A DNA stretch of 16,271 bases from Collinsella sp. (GTDB lineage Bacteria; Actinomycetota; Coriobacteriia; Coriobacteriales; Coriobacteriaceae). Below, one piece after another: positions 1 through 7,043 of the stretch (the first letter of the stretch is position 1; each line of letters begins with the position of its first letter). The DNA lies in assembly GCA_018380195.1 (NCBI GenBank), contig JAGZUC010000039.1:1-16271 (forward strand), written 5' to 3'. Below the pieces are notes generated by a model. It was not told where the DNA came from, searched no databases, and saw nothing but the letters and a program-made list of their open reading frames with translations. Position numbers and translations under genes: made by a program.

Positions 1-39
1 GTCAAGACGCCGGCGCCCGATGGGGAGACGGCGAGTTAG
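1..39 (+). CDS. C-terminal end of an upstream gene (partial)
   Basis: The first frame reads 12 sense codons (ending ...PDGETAS) and a TAG stop at 37-39. Most of these codons end in G or C, as in the real genes of the window, and the next gene starts only 87 bases later on the same strand. Too little is present to name a product. A run of six T's follows at 78-83, but I see no strong stem in front of it. The call rests on frame and codon bias alone, and frame 3 has similar bias, so this is tentative. Confidence 0.35.
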   Translation, partial: VKTPAPDGETAS

Positions 40-126
40 CCGGCAGGTCGGCATGTCAATCCTGGTCTAACAGAGCCTTTTTTAATCCCCGTCCCAGAAT
101 AATCATTTCGGTGGAAGGAAAGACGG

Positions 127-1230
127 ATGTCCAAGTCGCGTCGTCGTAAGCAGAAAAAGCAGGTCAAGGCCGAGCTCAAGCTCAGGCAGTTTGCTGCTAC
201 CGAGCTTTCCGACCAGCTTGCCGCCCAACACTCCGCCGCCGACCTGCCGCGCTTTATGGTCGACACGGTCGCCGGCGCCTATGCGCCCGCCGATGCCGAG
301 CTCATGATCGAGGGCTTCGGCGCCGCGGCCACACGCCCGGTCACGCTGCGCGCAAACACGCTCAAGGCAACCGCCGAGGACATCGCTGCGGCGCTCGATG
401 CCGCCGGCATCGCTCACAACCCCGTCACCTGGTACCCAGACGCCTTCATCCTGCCCGAAGCACAGGTTTCCGACCTATGGGACCTCGACATCTACCGCGA
501 CGGCAAGATCTACTTGCAAAGTCTGTCGTCTATGATGCCGCCGTTGGTCCTGGGCGCCCAGGCAGGCGAGGACATCCTGGACATGTGCGCAGCCCCTGGC
601 GGCAAGACGACGCAGATCGCCGCCCTCACGCAGGGGCAGGCGCACCTTACCGCCTGCGAGATGAGCATTCCCCGCGCCGAGAAGCTCGAAGCCAACCTCC
701 ACCGCCAAGGCGCAAAAAACGTGCCCGTCATGCGCACCGACGCACGCGAGCTCGACGAGTTCTTCCGCTTTGACCGCATCCTGCTCGACGCTCCCTGCAC
801 CGGCACGGGCACCGTAATCAGCGGCAACGAGAAAAGCCTGCGCGGCCTGACCGAGCAGTTGCTGAGCAAGTGTGCCCGCTCGCAGCGTGCGCTTCTGGAC
901 CGCGCCATGGGAGCCCTCAAACCGGGCGGCACGCTCGTCTATTCCACCTGTTCGATCATGCCGCAGGAAAACGAGGACGCCCTGCAAGAGGCCCTCGACA
1001 AGCACATGGATTGCGAGCTTATCCCCCTCGACGGCACACCGAGCGAAAGTGAAGCACGCCGCGCCCAGGAAGCTGGTGAGGAGCCGCGCATCGAGTCCAA
1101 CGCCCTGACCGAGGCCATTGCCGCGGGTCAGGTATCGGCCATCGCCAACGGTATGCCCGGCACGCTGACCATTCCGCCTAGCCGCGATTTTGAGGGCTTC
1201 TACATTGCCCTGATCCGAAAACGCAGCTAG
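127..1230 (+). CDS. RsmB/NOP family rRNA cytosine-C5 methyltransferase
   Basis: This 367-residue protein should transfer a methyl group from S-adenosylmethionine to C5 of a cytosine in rRNA, in the cytoplasm. Seen: a very basic N-terminus (MSKSRRRKQKKQ), an N-terminal RsmF-like segment (about 43-110), the SAM-binding motif DMCAAPGGKT at 152-161, motif IV DAPCTGTG with Cys224, and motif VI YSTCS with Cys275. In this family the motif VI Cys attacks the base and the motif IV Cys helps release the product, so both catalytic residues are present. It is shorter than E. coli RsmF (about 480 residues) and lacks the long C-terminal extension, resembling compact Gram-positive versions. Start: ATG at 127 behind a purine-rich AAGGAA ribosome site. 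I am sure of the family, not of the target base. Confidence 0.93.
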   Translation: MSKSRRRKQKKQVKAELKLRQFAATELSDQLAAQHSAADLPRFMVDTVAGAYAPADAELMIEGFGAAATRPVTLRANTLKATAEDIAAALDAAGIAHNPVTWYPDAFILPEAQVSDLWDLDIYRDGKIYLQSLSSMMPPLVLGAQAGEDILDMCAAPGGKTTQIAALTQGQAHLTACEMSIPRAEKLEANLHRQGAKNVPVMRTDARELDEFFRFDRILLDAPCTGTGTVISGNEKSLRGLTEQLLSKCARSQRALLDRAMGALKPGGTLVYSTCSIMPQENEDALQEALDKHMDCELIPLDGTPSESEARRAQEAGEEPRIESNALTEAIAAGQVSAIANGMPGTLTIPPSRDFEGFYIALIRKRS

Positions 1231-1254
1231 CGCACGGATCAAAAACTCAACAAG

Positions 1255-1425
1255 CTATCTCTGTGCGCGTTTGCCCTGCTGGTCGCGATGCTGTTTAAGC
1301 ATCGCGCGCTCCTTGCGTTCGGCCCTTTTGCCCTTAATGGCCGTGACCACAAAGTAGATGACCGCGGCGGCAACGATTGCGCCCACGCACAGGCCAATCG
1401 AGCCAAACATTGCTGTCAATTCCAT
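1255..1425 (-). CDS. small single-span membrane protein, 56 aa
   Basis: A 56-codon frame on the minus strand, convergent with the methyltransferase gene and ending 25 bases from it. Start ATG at 1425-1423 behind an AGAGAGGTG ribosome site; stop TAG at 1257-1255. Residues about 6-30 form one hydrophobic helix (MFGSIGLCVGAIVAAAVIYF and on), followed by a strongly basic tail (KGKRAERKER...KQHRDQQGKRAQR). The positive tail suggests an N-out, C-in topology. An extended -10 box lies upstream (1458-1466). I do not recognise the family; it has the form of small membrane-protein partners but nothing shows its role. The ribosome site, promoter-like box and clean hydrophobic/basic layout make it much more likely real than a chance frame. 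Confidence 0.75.
   Translation of the reverse strand: MELTAMFGSIGLCVGAIVAAAVIYFVVTAIKGKRAERKERAMLKQHRDQQGKRAQR
1284..1306. repeat. 9-bp inverted repeat inside the 56-codon gene
   Basis: CGCGATGCT at 1284-1292 and AGCATCGCG at 1298-1306 pair perfectly around a 5-base loop. It lies within the 3' half of the small membrane-protein gene, just beyond the end of the methyltransferase gene. No T-tract follows on either strand, so it is not a classic intrinsic terminator. It could still form a stable hairpin in both convergent transcripts. Confidence 0.5.
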
Positions 1426-1457
1426 ACCGCGTCACCTCTCTTTTAAACGGGACTTTC

Positions 1458-1466
1458 AAGATAGCA
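1458..1466 (-). promoter_or_regulatory. extended -10 promoter element for the 56-aa protein gene
   Basis: On the minus strand the sequence reads TGCTATCTT, an extended -10 (TGn plus TATCTT), about 33 bases upstream of the ATG at 1425. No good -35 is seen, which is common for extended -10 promoters. Inferred by eye only. Confidence 0.45.
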
Positions 1467-1601
1467 CCTCGATCCTCGCCACCACAGCTCCTTCACGTTC
1501 TCCCGCCCTTCGGTCTAACGGATGGTGCGGCGGGGAAAAATCAACTCGTCAAACGATTTAGCATTCGCAATTCCGGCTGCATCGCGCCGGCCACCATCGC
1601 A

Positions 1602-1607
1602 TAGAAT
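1602..1607 (+). promoter_or_regulatory. -10-like box directly before the TIM-barrel gene (possible leaderless start)
   Basis: TAGAAT lies at 1602-1607, nine bases before the ATG at 1617. No Shine-Dalgarno-like sequence lies between them (CGAGCCTCC). Transcription starting 7-10 bases after this box would begin at or next to the A of ATG, giving a leaderless mRNA. The -35 is weak (TGCATC with an 18-base spacer). The rest of the gap from the small gene (1426-1601) holds an imperfect CCCGCC/GGCGGG inverted repeat near 1500-1537 and no gene. Confidence 0.4.
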
Positions 1608-1616
1608 CGAGCCTCC

Positions 1617-2708
1617 ATGGATACCCTCAACGACCTAAACGAGCGCGTCGACGCCTTTGTCGGCACCAGCTCCTTCGACACGCCTGCCGCGGCAAACGAC
1701 CAAGCTCCCATCGATGTGCCCGCCGAGGTTCACGAGGACATCGTCGCCTCGGTCGATTTCTCCGAGGTCGAGCTCGCAGACGAGTTCACCGAGCCCCAGG
1801 TAGCCGTGACTCCCAACGGACTGCTCCCCATGGAGCCGCTGCCCATCGACGGGCGTTTGCGCAAGGCGGCCCTCCGCATGCCCGACGAGATCGAGGAGGC
1901 CAGCGGCTTTACGCTCTTCGGCCGTCGTATCAAATCGCTCATCTACACCACCGATGTCGCGGTTATCCGCAGCTCCAACGCCGACGCCGTCTTTGCCGTC
2001 TACCCCTTCACGCCGCAGCCCGCCATTACGCAGGCGCTGCTGACCGTCGCCGAGTGCCCGGTCTTCGTAGGCGTGGGCGGTGGCACCACCACCGGCAAGC
2101 GCTCCGTTCAGATGGCAGCCGTCTCCGAGATGCAGGGCGCGGCGGGCTGTGTGGTCAACTCCCCCGCCACCGCCGAGATGGTCGAGCACATCACCAACAT
2201 CGCCGACATCCCCGTCATCGCTACGGTCGTTCGCTGCGACGACGATGCCCACGCCAAGGTGCGCGCTGGAGCCAAGATTCTCAACATCGCCGCCGGCAAG
2301 AACACGCCCCAGGTCCTACGCGAGCTGCGCAAGCACTATCCCAACCTGCCGCTCATCGCGCCGGGCGGCAAGACGCCCGAGAGCATCCGTGAAACCATCG
2401 CCGCCGGCGCCAACGCCATCATCTGGACGCCGCCTTCGGCCCAGCAGCTGCAGACCGACATGATGCAGCGTTATCGCAAGATGAAGGAAGACGCCACACC
2501 TGTCATCTCGCACGACGATGTGCCCATTATCGACCAGGTCTCCGCCGCCGAGGTCAGCCAAGTCGAGAACATGAATCCCGACGTGCCGATTCCCGACGAA
2601 GTCATCGAGCGCGTCGCTTCGATCCACGAGCGCGTCGAGGAGCATCGCGCCAACCGCGGCCTCAAGCCGTCACTGCACGGCTTCTTCTTCCGCGGAAAGA
2701 AACGCTAA
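1617..2708 (+). CDS. conserved TIM-barrel (ribulose-phosphate-binding-barrel-like) protein of unknown function
   Basis: 363 residues. The core (about 76-300) carries features I associate with a conserved Gram-positive family often labelled only 'hydrolase': FGRRIKSLIYTTD, VFAVYPFTPQP, then a Gly-rich GVGGGTTTGKRS near 151-162, AAGKNTPQVLRELR, and APGGKT with EAGAN-like 'AAGANAIIWTPPS' near the end. Strand-helix periodicity and the late Gly-rich phosphate-site-like motif point to an (alpha/beta)8 barrel. No catalytic residue can be assigned. There is an unusual acidic N-terminal extension of about 70 residues and a charged C-terminal tail ending FFFRGKKR. Downstream ATGs at 1830 (MEPLPIDGR) or 1878 (MPDEIEEASG) would drop the extension, but codon bias looks coding from 1617. 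Monocistronic, with a terminator 13 bases after the stop. Confidence 0.85.
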   Translation: MDTLNDLNERVDAFVGTSSFDTPAAANDQAPIDVPAEVHEDIVASVDFSEVELADEFTEPQVAVTPNGLLPMEPLPIDGRLRKAALRMPDEIEEASGFTLFGRRIKSLIYTTDVAVIRSSNADAVFAVYPFTPQPAITQALLTVAECPVFVGVGGGTTTGKRSVQMAAVSEMQGAAGCVVNSPATAEMVEHITNIADIPVIATVVRCDDDAHAKVRAGAKILNIAAGKNTPQVLRELRKHYPNLPLIAPGGKTPESIRETIAAGANAIIWTPPSAQQLQTDMMQRYRKMKEDATPVISHDDVPIIDQVSAAEVSQVENMNPDVPIPDEVIERVASIHERVEEHRANRGLKPSLHGFFFRGKKR

Positions 2709-2720
2709 CCCCAACAGCAA

Positions 2721-2758
2721 GGCCCGCCCCACAAACGTGAGGCGGGCCGTTTTCGTTT
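2721..2758 (+). terminator. intrinsic terminator after the TIM-barrel gene
   Basis: GGCCCGCC (2721-2728) pairs with GGCGGGCC (2741-2748) around a 12-base loop, followed by GTTTTCGTTT. The gene on the other side (DegV) converges on it. On the minus strand the T-tract is weak (CCTTGCTGTT), so termination there is less certain. Confidence 0.85.
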
Positions 2759-2789
2759 GAGCAATCATGCAGCGATGTGATGGAGCAAA

Positions 2790-3679
2790 CTAATTCACGC
2801 GCTTGTCGCCCATAAAGAAGAGCGCCACCGTACCAGGTCCGGTATGCGAGCCAATCAGAGTACCGATGTTATTGATCTCAATCTTGCCTTTAAGCTGCGG
2901 AATCTGTTCCTCGATCAGCGCCGCAACTGCCTCGGCATCCTCGCGGCACGCCGAGTGCGACATGACGCACTTACCCGAATAATCCGCACCGTCCTGCACG
3001 TGTGCCATCATGGTCTTAGCCATCTCGGAAATCGCGCGCTTCTTAGTGCGAATCTTCTCACGTGGCGACAGCCCACCTTCGCAATCGACTGTCATAAGCG
3101 GGCAAATCTTAAGCGCCGTGCCGATGATCGCGCTCGCAGCCGAAATGCGACCGCCGCGCAGGTAGCTCGACAGATCGGTCGAGAAGAACCAGTGGTGCAG
3201 TTTGAGCTTGTGCTCCTCGATCCAGGCAGCCGTCTCGTCGAGTGAAGCCCCGCTATCGCGCACGTCGGCGGCACATTCCGCCAGCAGGCCAAAGCCCGAA
3301 GACGCCGCCAGCGAATCGATGACGCGCACCTTGCCGCCCTGGGGATAGCGATCCGCGAGCATCTGCGCCGCAACGCAAGCCGAGCCATACGTACCCGAAA
3401 TACCCGACGACAACGTCAGGTGCAGCACGTCTTTACCCTCGGCAACAAGCGGCTCCCAAAACTCCTCGTACTCACCCACGCTCACCTGAGACGTCTTGGG
3501 CATGGCGCCTGCGGCAATCTGGGCAAAAACTCGTCCGGCGTAATCGACTGATACAGATCGTCCGTATAGACAACATCGTCGATCTCGTAATGAAAACACA
3601 CGACGGGGATATTGCGCGATTCAAAGAACTCCCGAGTTCGGTCGGCGGCAGATTCACAGGTCAGGACAAAATCACTCAT
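2790..3679 (-). pseudogene. DegV family fatty-acid-binding protein, interrupted by a -1 frameshift
   Basis: DegV/FakB proteins bind a fatty acid and present it to a fatty-acid kinase. The N-terminal 50 or so codons (MSDFVLTCESAADRTREFF..., start ATG at 3679 behind AAGGAG) and the remaining 245 lie in different frames. The N-terminal frame runs to ITPDEF and then turns to nonsense. The other frame resumes FAQIAAGAMPKTSQVS, as the family requires. The break is at a T5 run on the coding strand (3525-3529); one extra base would restore one 296-residue protein, the normal family length. The rest is intact: PKTSQ, TLSSGISGTYGSA, LRGGRIS, and the C-terminal GSHTGPGT motif. It could be a true mutation, a homopolymer sequencing error or, less likely, a recoding site. 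Confidence 0.85.
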
Positions 3680-3707
3680 ATGAGGCTCCTTACGTATTGC
3701 TGCGCAA

Positions 3708-3716
3708 ATTATCGCA
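3708..3716 (-). promoter_or_regulatory. extended -10 promoter element for the degV-family gene
   Basis: On the minus strand TGC-GATAAT ends 28 bases upstream of the ATG at 3679. This matches an extended -10, as seen for the 56-aa protein gene. No convincing -35 is seen. Confidence 0.5.
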
Positions 3717-3942
3717 CAGTGAGCCTACATACGGTACATATGTCCACTATTTACCAAATCGAACCAAAAATAGCGAACATCTTTACCACCATCGTCTCCA
3801 CCGACCCCACGCATAAATATCTGAGAAAACACCCTCTGTCGTCTCCACTCAACCGCCATATCCACCTCAACTAAATCGATTTACCAAACCGTTCAGCCGA
3901 CAATTCAGCCGCTGGCGCAAAATCGAAACAAAAGCGGCGCAT
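3717..3942. other. AT-richer intergenic region between degV and fbp, no gene seen
   Basis: No frame here has a ribosome site or family resemblance. It contains several symmetric or repeated elements: a near-palindrome around CATACGGTACATATG (3728-3742), a perfect 12-base palindrome TAAATCGATTTA (3872-3883), a direct repeat of TTTACCAAA followed by TCG or CCG (near 3750 and 3881, about 131 bases apart), and two copies of TTCAGCCG 13 bases apart (3892 and 3905). Together with the inverted repeat at 3943-3972 they suggest a regulatory region for fbp. No regulator can be named. Confidence 0.45.
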
Positions 3943-3972
3943 ACTGATAAACGTTTGACGCCGTTTATCAGT
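3943..3972 (+). promoter_or_regulatory. 11-bp perfect inverted repeat upstream of fbp (operator or leader hairpin)
   Basis: ACTGATAAACG (3943-3953) and CGTTTATCAGT (3962-3972) are perfectly complementary around 8 bases, ending 27 bases before the fbp ATG. Four T's (3972-3975) follow the right arm. It could be a dimeric repressor operator in the DNA or a leader hairpin/attenuator in the RNA. The AT-rich arms are more like a protein-binding site. Sequence alone does not decide. Confidence 0.55.
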
Positions 3973-3999
3973 TTTACCAGCCCCATCGGAAGGTGTTTC

Positions 4000-5916
4000 A
4001 TGGTCGCATTCGATCGCAACCCGCAAGACTTCAAGTATCTGCGCCTGCTGTCGAGACAGTTCCCCACCGAACAATCCGCATTTACCGAGATTATCAACCT
4101 CTCGGCCATCCTCAACCTACCCAAGGGCACCGAGCATTTTATGAGCGACGTGCACGGCGAGTACGAAGCCTTTATGCACATCCTCAACAACTGCTCGGGC
4201 GTCGTGCGCGAGCATGTCGACGAGATTTTTGGCGACACGCTCTCCTTTGACGAAAAGGGCGAGCTGTGCACGCTCATTTACTACCCGCGCGAGAAGATTG
4301 AGCTGGTCCGCAGACAGCGCGAGGACTCGCCAACTTGGTACAAGACGATGCTTGACCAGCTCATCATGGTCGCTCGCTCGCTTTCAAGCCGCTACACGCG
4401 CTCCAAGGTGCGTAAGGCCATCCCGCGCGACTACGCCTATATCATCGACGAGTTGTTGCACACGCACCCGGACGAGAACAACTATCGCGTGCGCTATCAC
4501 GAGCGCATCGTGGAGTCCATCCTGGAGACCGCCAGCGCCGACGACTTTATCGAGTCGCTCGCTTCGCTCATCAAGCGCCTGGCCGTCGACCACCTGCACC
4601 TGGTGGGCGATATCTTCGACCGTGGCGGCGGCGCTGCCAAGATTATGGACCGCCTGCTCACCTATCATTCGCTCGACATCCAGTGGGGCAACCACGACCT
4701 GCTGTGGATGGGCGCTGCGGCCGGTGAGCCTGCATGCATCGCCACGGTGCTGCGCAACAACCTGCGTTACGACAATTACGAGATCCTCGAGAACGACTAC
4801 GGCATCTCGCTGCGTGAGCTTGTCGCCTTCGCAGACGCCACCTATACCGCCGGTGAGTCCATCACCCCGCTGATCAAGGCCATCAACGTGCTGCTCTTTA
4901 AGCTTGAGGGCCAGATTATCCAGCGTCACCCCGAGTTCGACATGACCGACCGCCTGCTGCTCGACAAGATTGACCACGACACCGGCACGGTCACGCTCGC
5001 CGACGGCAGCGTGTGGCCGCTCACGACCAACGACTTCCCTACCGTCGACCCGGCAGACCCCTATACGCTCACGCCCCAGGAGCAGCACATCATCGACAAG
5101 CTCGTGTCCGAGTATGTCACCGCCGATCACCTGCATCGCCATATCGATTTCCTCTATTCCCACGGCTCGATGTACAAGGTCGCCAACGGCAACCTGCTCT
5201 TCCACGGCTGCGTTCCGCTCAACGAAGACGGCACCTTTAGCAGCATGAACTGTCTGGGCACCTGGCACGCCGGGCGCGATTATCTCGATTTTTGCGACCA
5301 CATCGCCCGCCGCGCCTGGCGCGTGGGCGACCGCGACGCCCTCGACTGGATGTGGTACCTGTGGATTGGCTTTAACTCACCCGCCAGCGGACGCCTGGTG
5401 CGTACCTTTGAGCGCGCCTATATCGCCGATAAGAGCACCTGGGTCGAGCCGATGGACCCGTACTTTACGCTTACCAAGTCGCCCTCGGTCTGCGATGACA
5501 TCATGCGCGAGTTTGGCGTCGCGCCCATGGCATGCTCGCCGACCGGCCACATCATCAACGGCCACACGCCCGTTAAAACCACCAAGGGCGAGCAGCCCAT
5601 CCGCGCCGAGGGCAAGCTGCTGGTCATCGACGGCGGCTTCTGCCGCGCTTACCATCCCAAGACGGGTATCGCCGGCTATACGCTCATCTCGAGCTCGCGC
5701 GGCTGCCGTCTCAAGTCGCATCAGGCCTTTACCACCGTCGCCGAAGCGCTCACGCGCAACATCGACATCGAGAGCGAGACCAACCGTTTTGACCAAGCAG
5801 ACCGTCGCCGCATGGTGAGCGACACCGATACTGGCGCCAAGATCCGCAGCCAAATCCAAGACCTGCGTCAGCTGCTCGATGCATATAGAAACGGTGCTAT
5901 CGAGGAGCGCGCCTAG
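4000..5916 (+). CDS. fbp: class III fructose-1,6-bisphosphatase
   Basis: 638 residues. It hydrolyses fructose-1,6-bisphosphate to fructose-6-phosphate and phosphate, the irreversible step of gluconeogenesis, in the cytosol. Class III enzymes are long (about 640-670 residues), metal-dependent and typical of Firmicutes-like bacteria; the length fits. Seen: the family signature ILNLPKGTEHFMSDVHGEYEAF (about 37-58, metallophosphatase DxH), GDIFDRGG (203-210), WGNHDLLWMG (229-238, GNH[DE]), FHGCVPLNEDG (about 400) and GHIINGHTPVK (about 514-524, GHT), so all metal ligands are present. Start: ATG at 4000 is preferred over the in-frame ATG at 3955, because GGAAGGTG lies just before it and the upstream stretch contains the inverted repeat. 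The first gtrA-like gene follows 78 bases later. Confidence 0.97.
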   Translation: MVAFDRNPQDFKYLRLLSRQFPTEQSAFTEIINLSAILNLPKGTEHFMSDVHGEYEAFMHILNNCSGVVREHVDEIFGDTLSFDEKGELCTLIYYPREKIELVRRQREDSPTWYKTMLDQLIMVARSLSSRYTRSKVRKAIPRDYAYIIDELLHTHPDENNYRVRYHERIVESILETASADDFIESLASLIKRLAVDHLHLVGDIFDRGGGAAKIMDRLLTYHSLDIQWGNHDLLWMGAAAGEPACIATVLRNNLRYDNYEILENDYGISLRELVAFADATYTAGESITPLIKAINVLLFKLEGQIIQRHPEFDMTDRLLLDKIDHDTGTVTLADGSVWPLTTNDFPTVDPADPYTLTPQEQHIIDKLVSEYVTADHLHRHIDFLYSHGSMYKVANGNLLFHGCVPLNEDGTFSSMNCLGTWHAGRDYLDFCDHIARRAWRVGDRDALDWMWYLWIGFNSPASGRLVRTFERAYIADKSTWVEPMDPYFTLTKSPSVCDDIMREFGVAPMACSPTGHIINGHTPVKTTKGEQPIRAEGKLLVIDGGFCRAYHPKTGIAGYTLISSSRGCRLKSHQAFTTVAEALTRNIDIESETNRFDQADRRRMVSDTDTGAKIRSQIQDLRQLLDAYRNGAIEERA

Positions 5917-5922
5917 CACCAC

Positions 5923-5977
5923 CCGCGGGGATTGGCTAAACTTGCTGAGTTTGTCATCCCCGCGGCGCTTCGGCGCC
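5923..5977 (+). repeat. two adjacent hairpins in the fbp-gtrA gap
   Basis: CCGCGGGGAT (5923-5932) and ATCCCCGCGG (5956-5965) form a perfect 10-bp inverted repeat with a 23-base loop. The right arm runs straight into GGCGC-TTCG-GCGCC (5964-5977), a hairpin with an ultra-stable UUCG tetraloop. The two share two bases and may compete. No T-tract follows, so this is more likely an mRNA processing/stability or translation-control structure than a terminator. A possible TTG start at 5932 would lie inside it. Confidence 0.6.
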
Positions 5978-5994
5978 AGCTTAAGGCAGGTACC

Positions 5995-6390
5995 ATGCAA
6001 AAGCTCCTTGCGCAGATCATGAAATTTGGCGTCGTCGGTGTCATTGCCACGGTTATCGACTTTGGCATTATGAATCTGCTCCACTACGGTCTGGGCCTCA
6101 ACATCCTAATCGCCAACACCAGCGGCTTTATCATCTCACTCATCTTTAACTACCTCGCAAGCATGAAGTACGTGTTTGCGCACAAGGAAGGCATGAGCCG
6201 CCGCCGCGAGTTCATCATCTTTGTCGTGCTGTCCGTGATCGGTTTGGTGCTCAACGACGGCATCGTGCTGGCGCTCAACGCCGGTCTGGGGCTCGAGGCC
6301 AATATCGCCAAGATCTGCGCCACCGCGCTTGTCATGGTCTACAACTTTGTGACCCGAAAGATCTTCCTGGAGGGCGAGGAGACCAAGTAG
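5995..6390 (+). CDS. GtrA family membrane protein (copy 1)
   Basis: 131 residues with four predicted membrane helices. GtrA-family proteins are small integral membrane proteins linked to moving or positioning polyprenyl-phosphate-linked sugars during surface-glycan modification. Seen: the family opening KFGVVGVIATVIDFGIMNLL (helix 1, conserved Asp), NYLASMKYVF after helix 2, and a C-terminal NFVTRKIFLEG. Start: ATG at 5995 behind AGGCAGG is preferred. A TTG at 5932 would add 21 residues but its GGGG is too close and lies in an inverted repeat. It follows fbp by 78 bases and is paralogous to the gene at 6610 (both share SMKYVF, EGMSR, REF and LSVIGL). No glycosyltransferase is nearby, which is unusual for the family. 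Confidence 0.88.
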   Translation: MQKLLAQIMKFGVVGVIATVIDFGIMNLLHYGLGLNILIANTSGFIISLIFNYLASMKYVFAHKEGMSRRREFIIFVVLSVIGLVLNDGIVLALNAGLGLEANIAKICATALVMVYNFVTRKIFLEGEETK

Positions 6391-6414
6391 CTCGGCCTCC
6401 TCGTTGCACTATGG

Positions 6415-6468
6415 GGCCCACGGACGACGCGCGTCGAGCGCTGCGTTGTTCGTGGGCCTTGCTCGTTT
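6415..6468 (+). terminator. long hairpin after gtrA copy 1, probable terminator with imperfect T-tract
   Basis: Bases 6415-6430 pair with 6443-6458 over 16 continuous base pairs, two of them G-U in RNA, around a 12-base loop. TTGCTCGTTT follows. Although the T-tract is interrupted, stem strength and position (25 bases after the stop) fit a terminator of the fbp-gtrA unit. The wobble pairs are on the plus-strand RNA side, which argues that the plus transcript is the folded form. The rest of the gap to the next gene (6469-6609) shows no gene. It has TTGGCA at 6530 with a weak TGTAAA 18 bases on as a possible promoter. Confidence 0.6.
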
Positions 6469-6609
6469 ACGGCAAGATTTGCAACGTTTGCGGATTACCT
6501 CTTGAATATTTGGCGAGTTCATATAGTTCTTGGCAAAGACCTTACGTTTCCCTTGTAAAAGCTCTAAAGTATCGTCTGCTCGATTCATCAACGCATTGGA
6601 TGTGATTAC

Positions 6610-7017
6610 GTGCGCAAGGCGCTGGCACAACCTCATACCAAGCAGTTCCTCAAGTTTGCTGTCGTGGGTCTTATCTCCTTTGGCATCGACTGGGGCATGC
6701 TCATTGCGCTCGTCGAGCTGTTCCACCTCGACTTTTTGATGAGCACCACGGTTTCGTTTATCACGTCCGTCGTGGTCAACTACTGGCTCAGCATGAAGTA
6801 CGTGTTCGACCACCGCGAAGGCATGAGCCGCAAGCGCGAGTTCATGATCTTCACCATCCTGTCGGTGATCGGCCTGGGCCTCAACGACCTGTACATGTTT
6901 GTGGGCGTCACGTTTTTGAGCATCGGCTACCAGGCCATGAAGGCCATCGCCACGTTCCTCGTCACCTGGTACAACTACTTCAGCCGCCGCTTCTTCCTCG
7001 AGGGCGCACGGTCGTAG
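6610..7017 (+). CDS. GtrA family membrane protein (copy 2)
   Basis: 135 residues, four predicted membrane helices: KFAVVGLISFGIDWGMLIAL (helix 1 with the conserved Asp), the second helix to NYWLSMKYVF, then EGMSRKREFMIFTILSVIGL and a last helix ending NYFSRRFFLEG. It aligns along its whole length with copy 1, so this is a tandem duplication that has diverged. The start is GTG at 6610; the ribosome site is weak (GGATGTGA upstream), and an ATG at 6599 meets a stop at once. As for copy 1, the likely role is in moving lipid-linked sugars across the membrane, known only for the family. A strong terminator follows 26 bases after the stop. Confidence 0.87.
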   Translation: MRKALAQPHTKQFLKFAVVGLISFGIDWGMLIALVELFHLDFLMSTTVSFITSVVVNYWLSMKYVFDHREGMSRKREFMIFTILSVIGLGLNDLYMFVGVTFLSIGYQAMKAIATFLVTWYNYFSRRFFLEGARS

Positions 7018-7043
7018 TCGATTCACTATTTGCTTGAATGTAT

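Noticed and set aside
3519..3535. Programmed ribosomal frameshifting in the degV-family gene
   Set aside because: The T5 run does not make a standard X XXY YYZ heptamer in the starting frame, and no stimulatory stem was noticed. Mutation or sequencing error is simpler, though not excluded.
3590..3874. 94-codon plus-strand frame across the degV start and the intergenic region
   Set aside because: It runs opposite the degV 5' end and through AT-rich regulatory sequence, with no ribosome site or coding bias.
6411..6605. 64-codon plus-strand frame between the two gtrA genes
   Set aside because: It begins inside a 16-bp hairpin, lacks a ribosome site and has no recognisable composition or motif.
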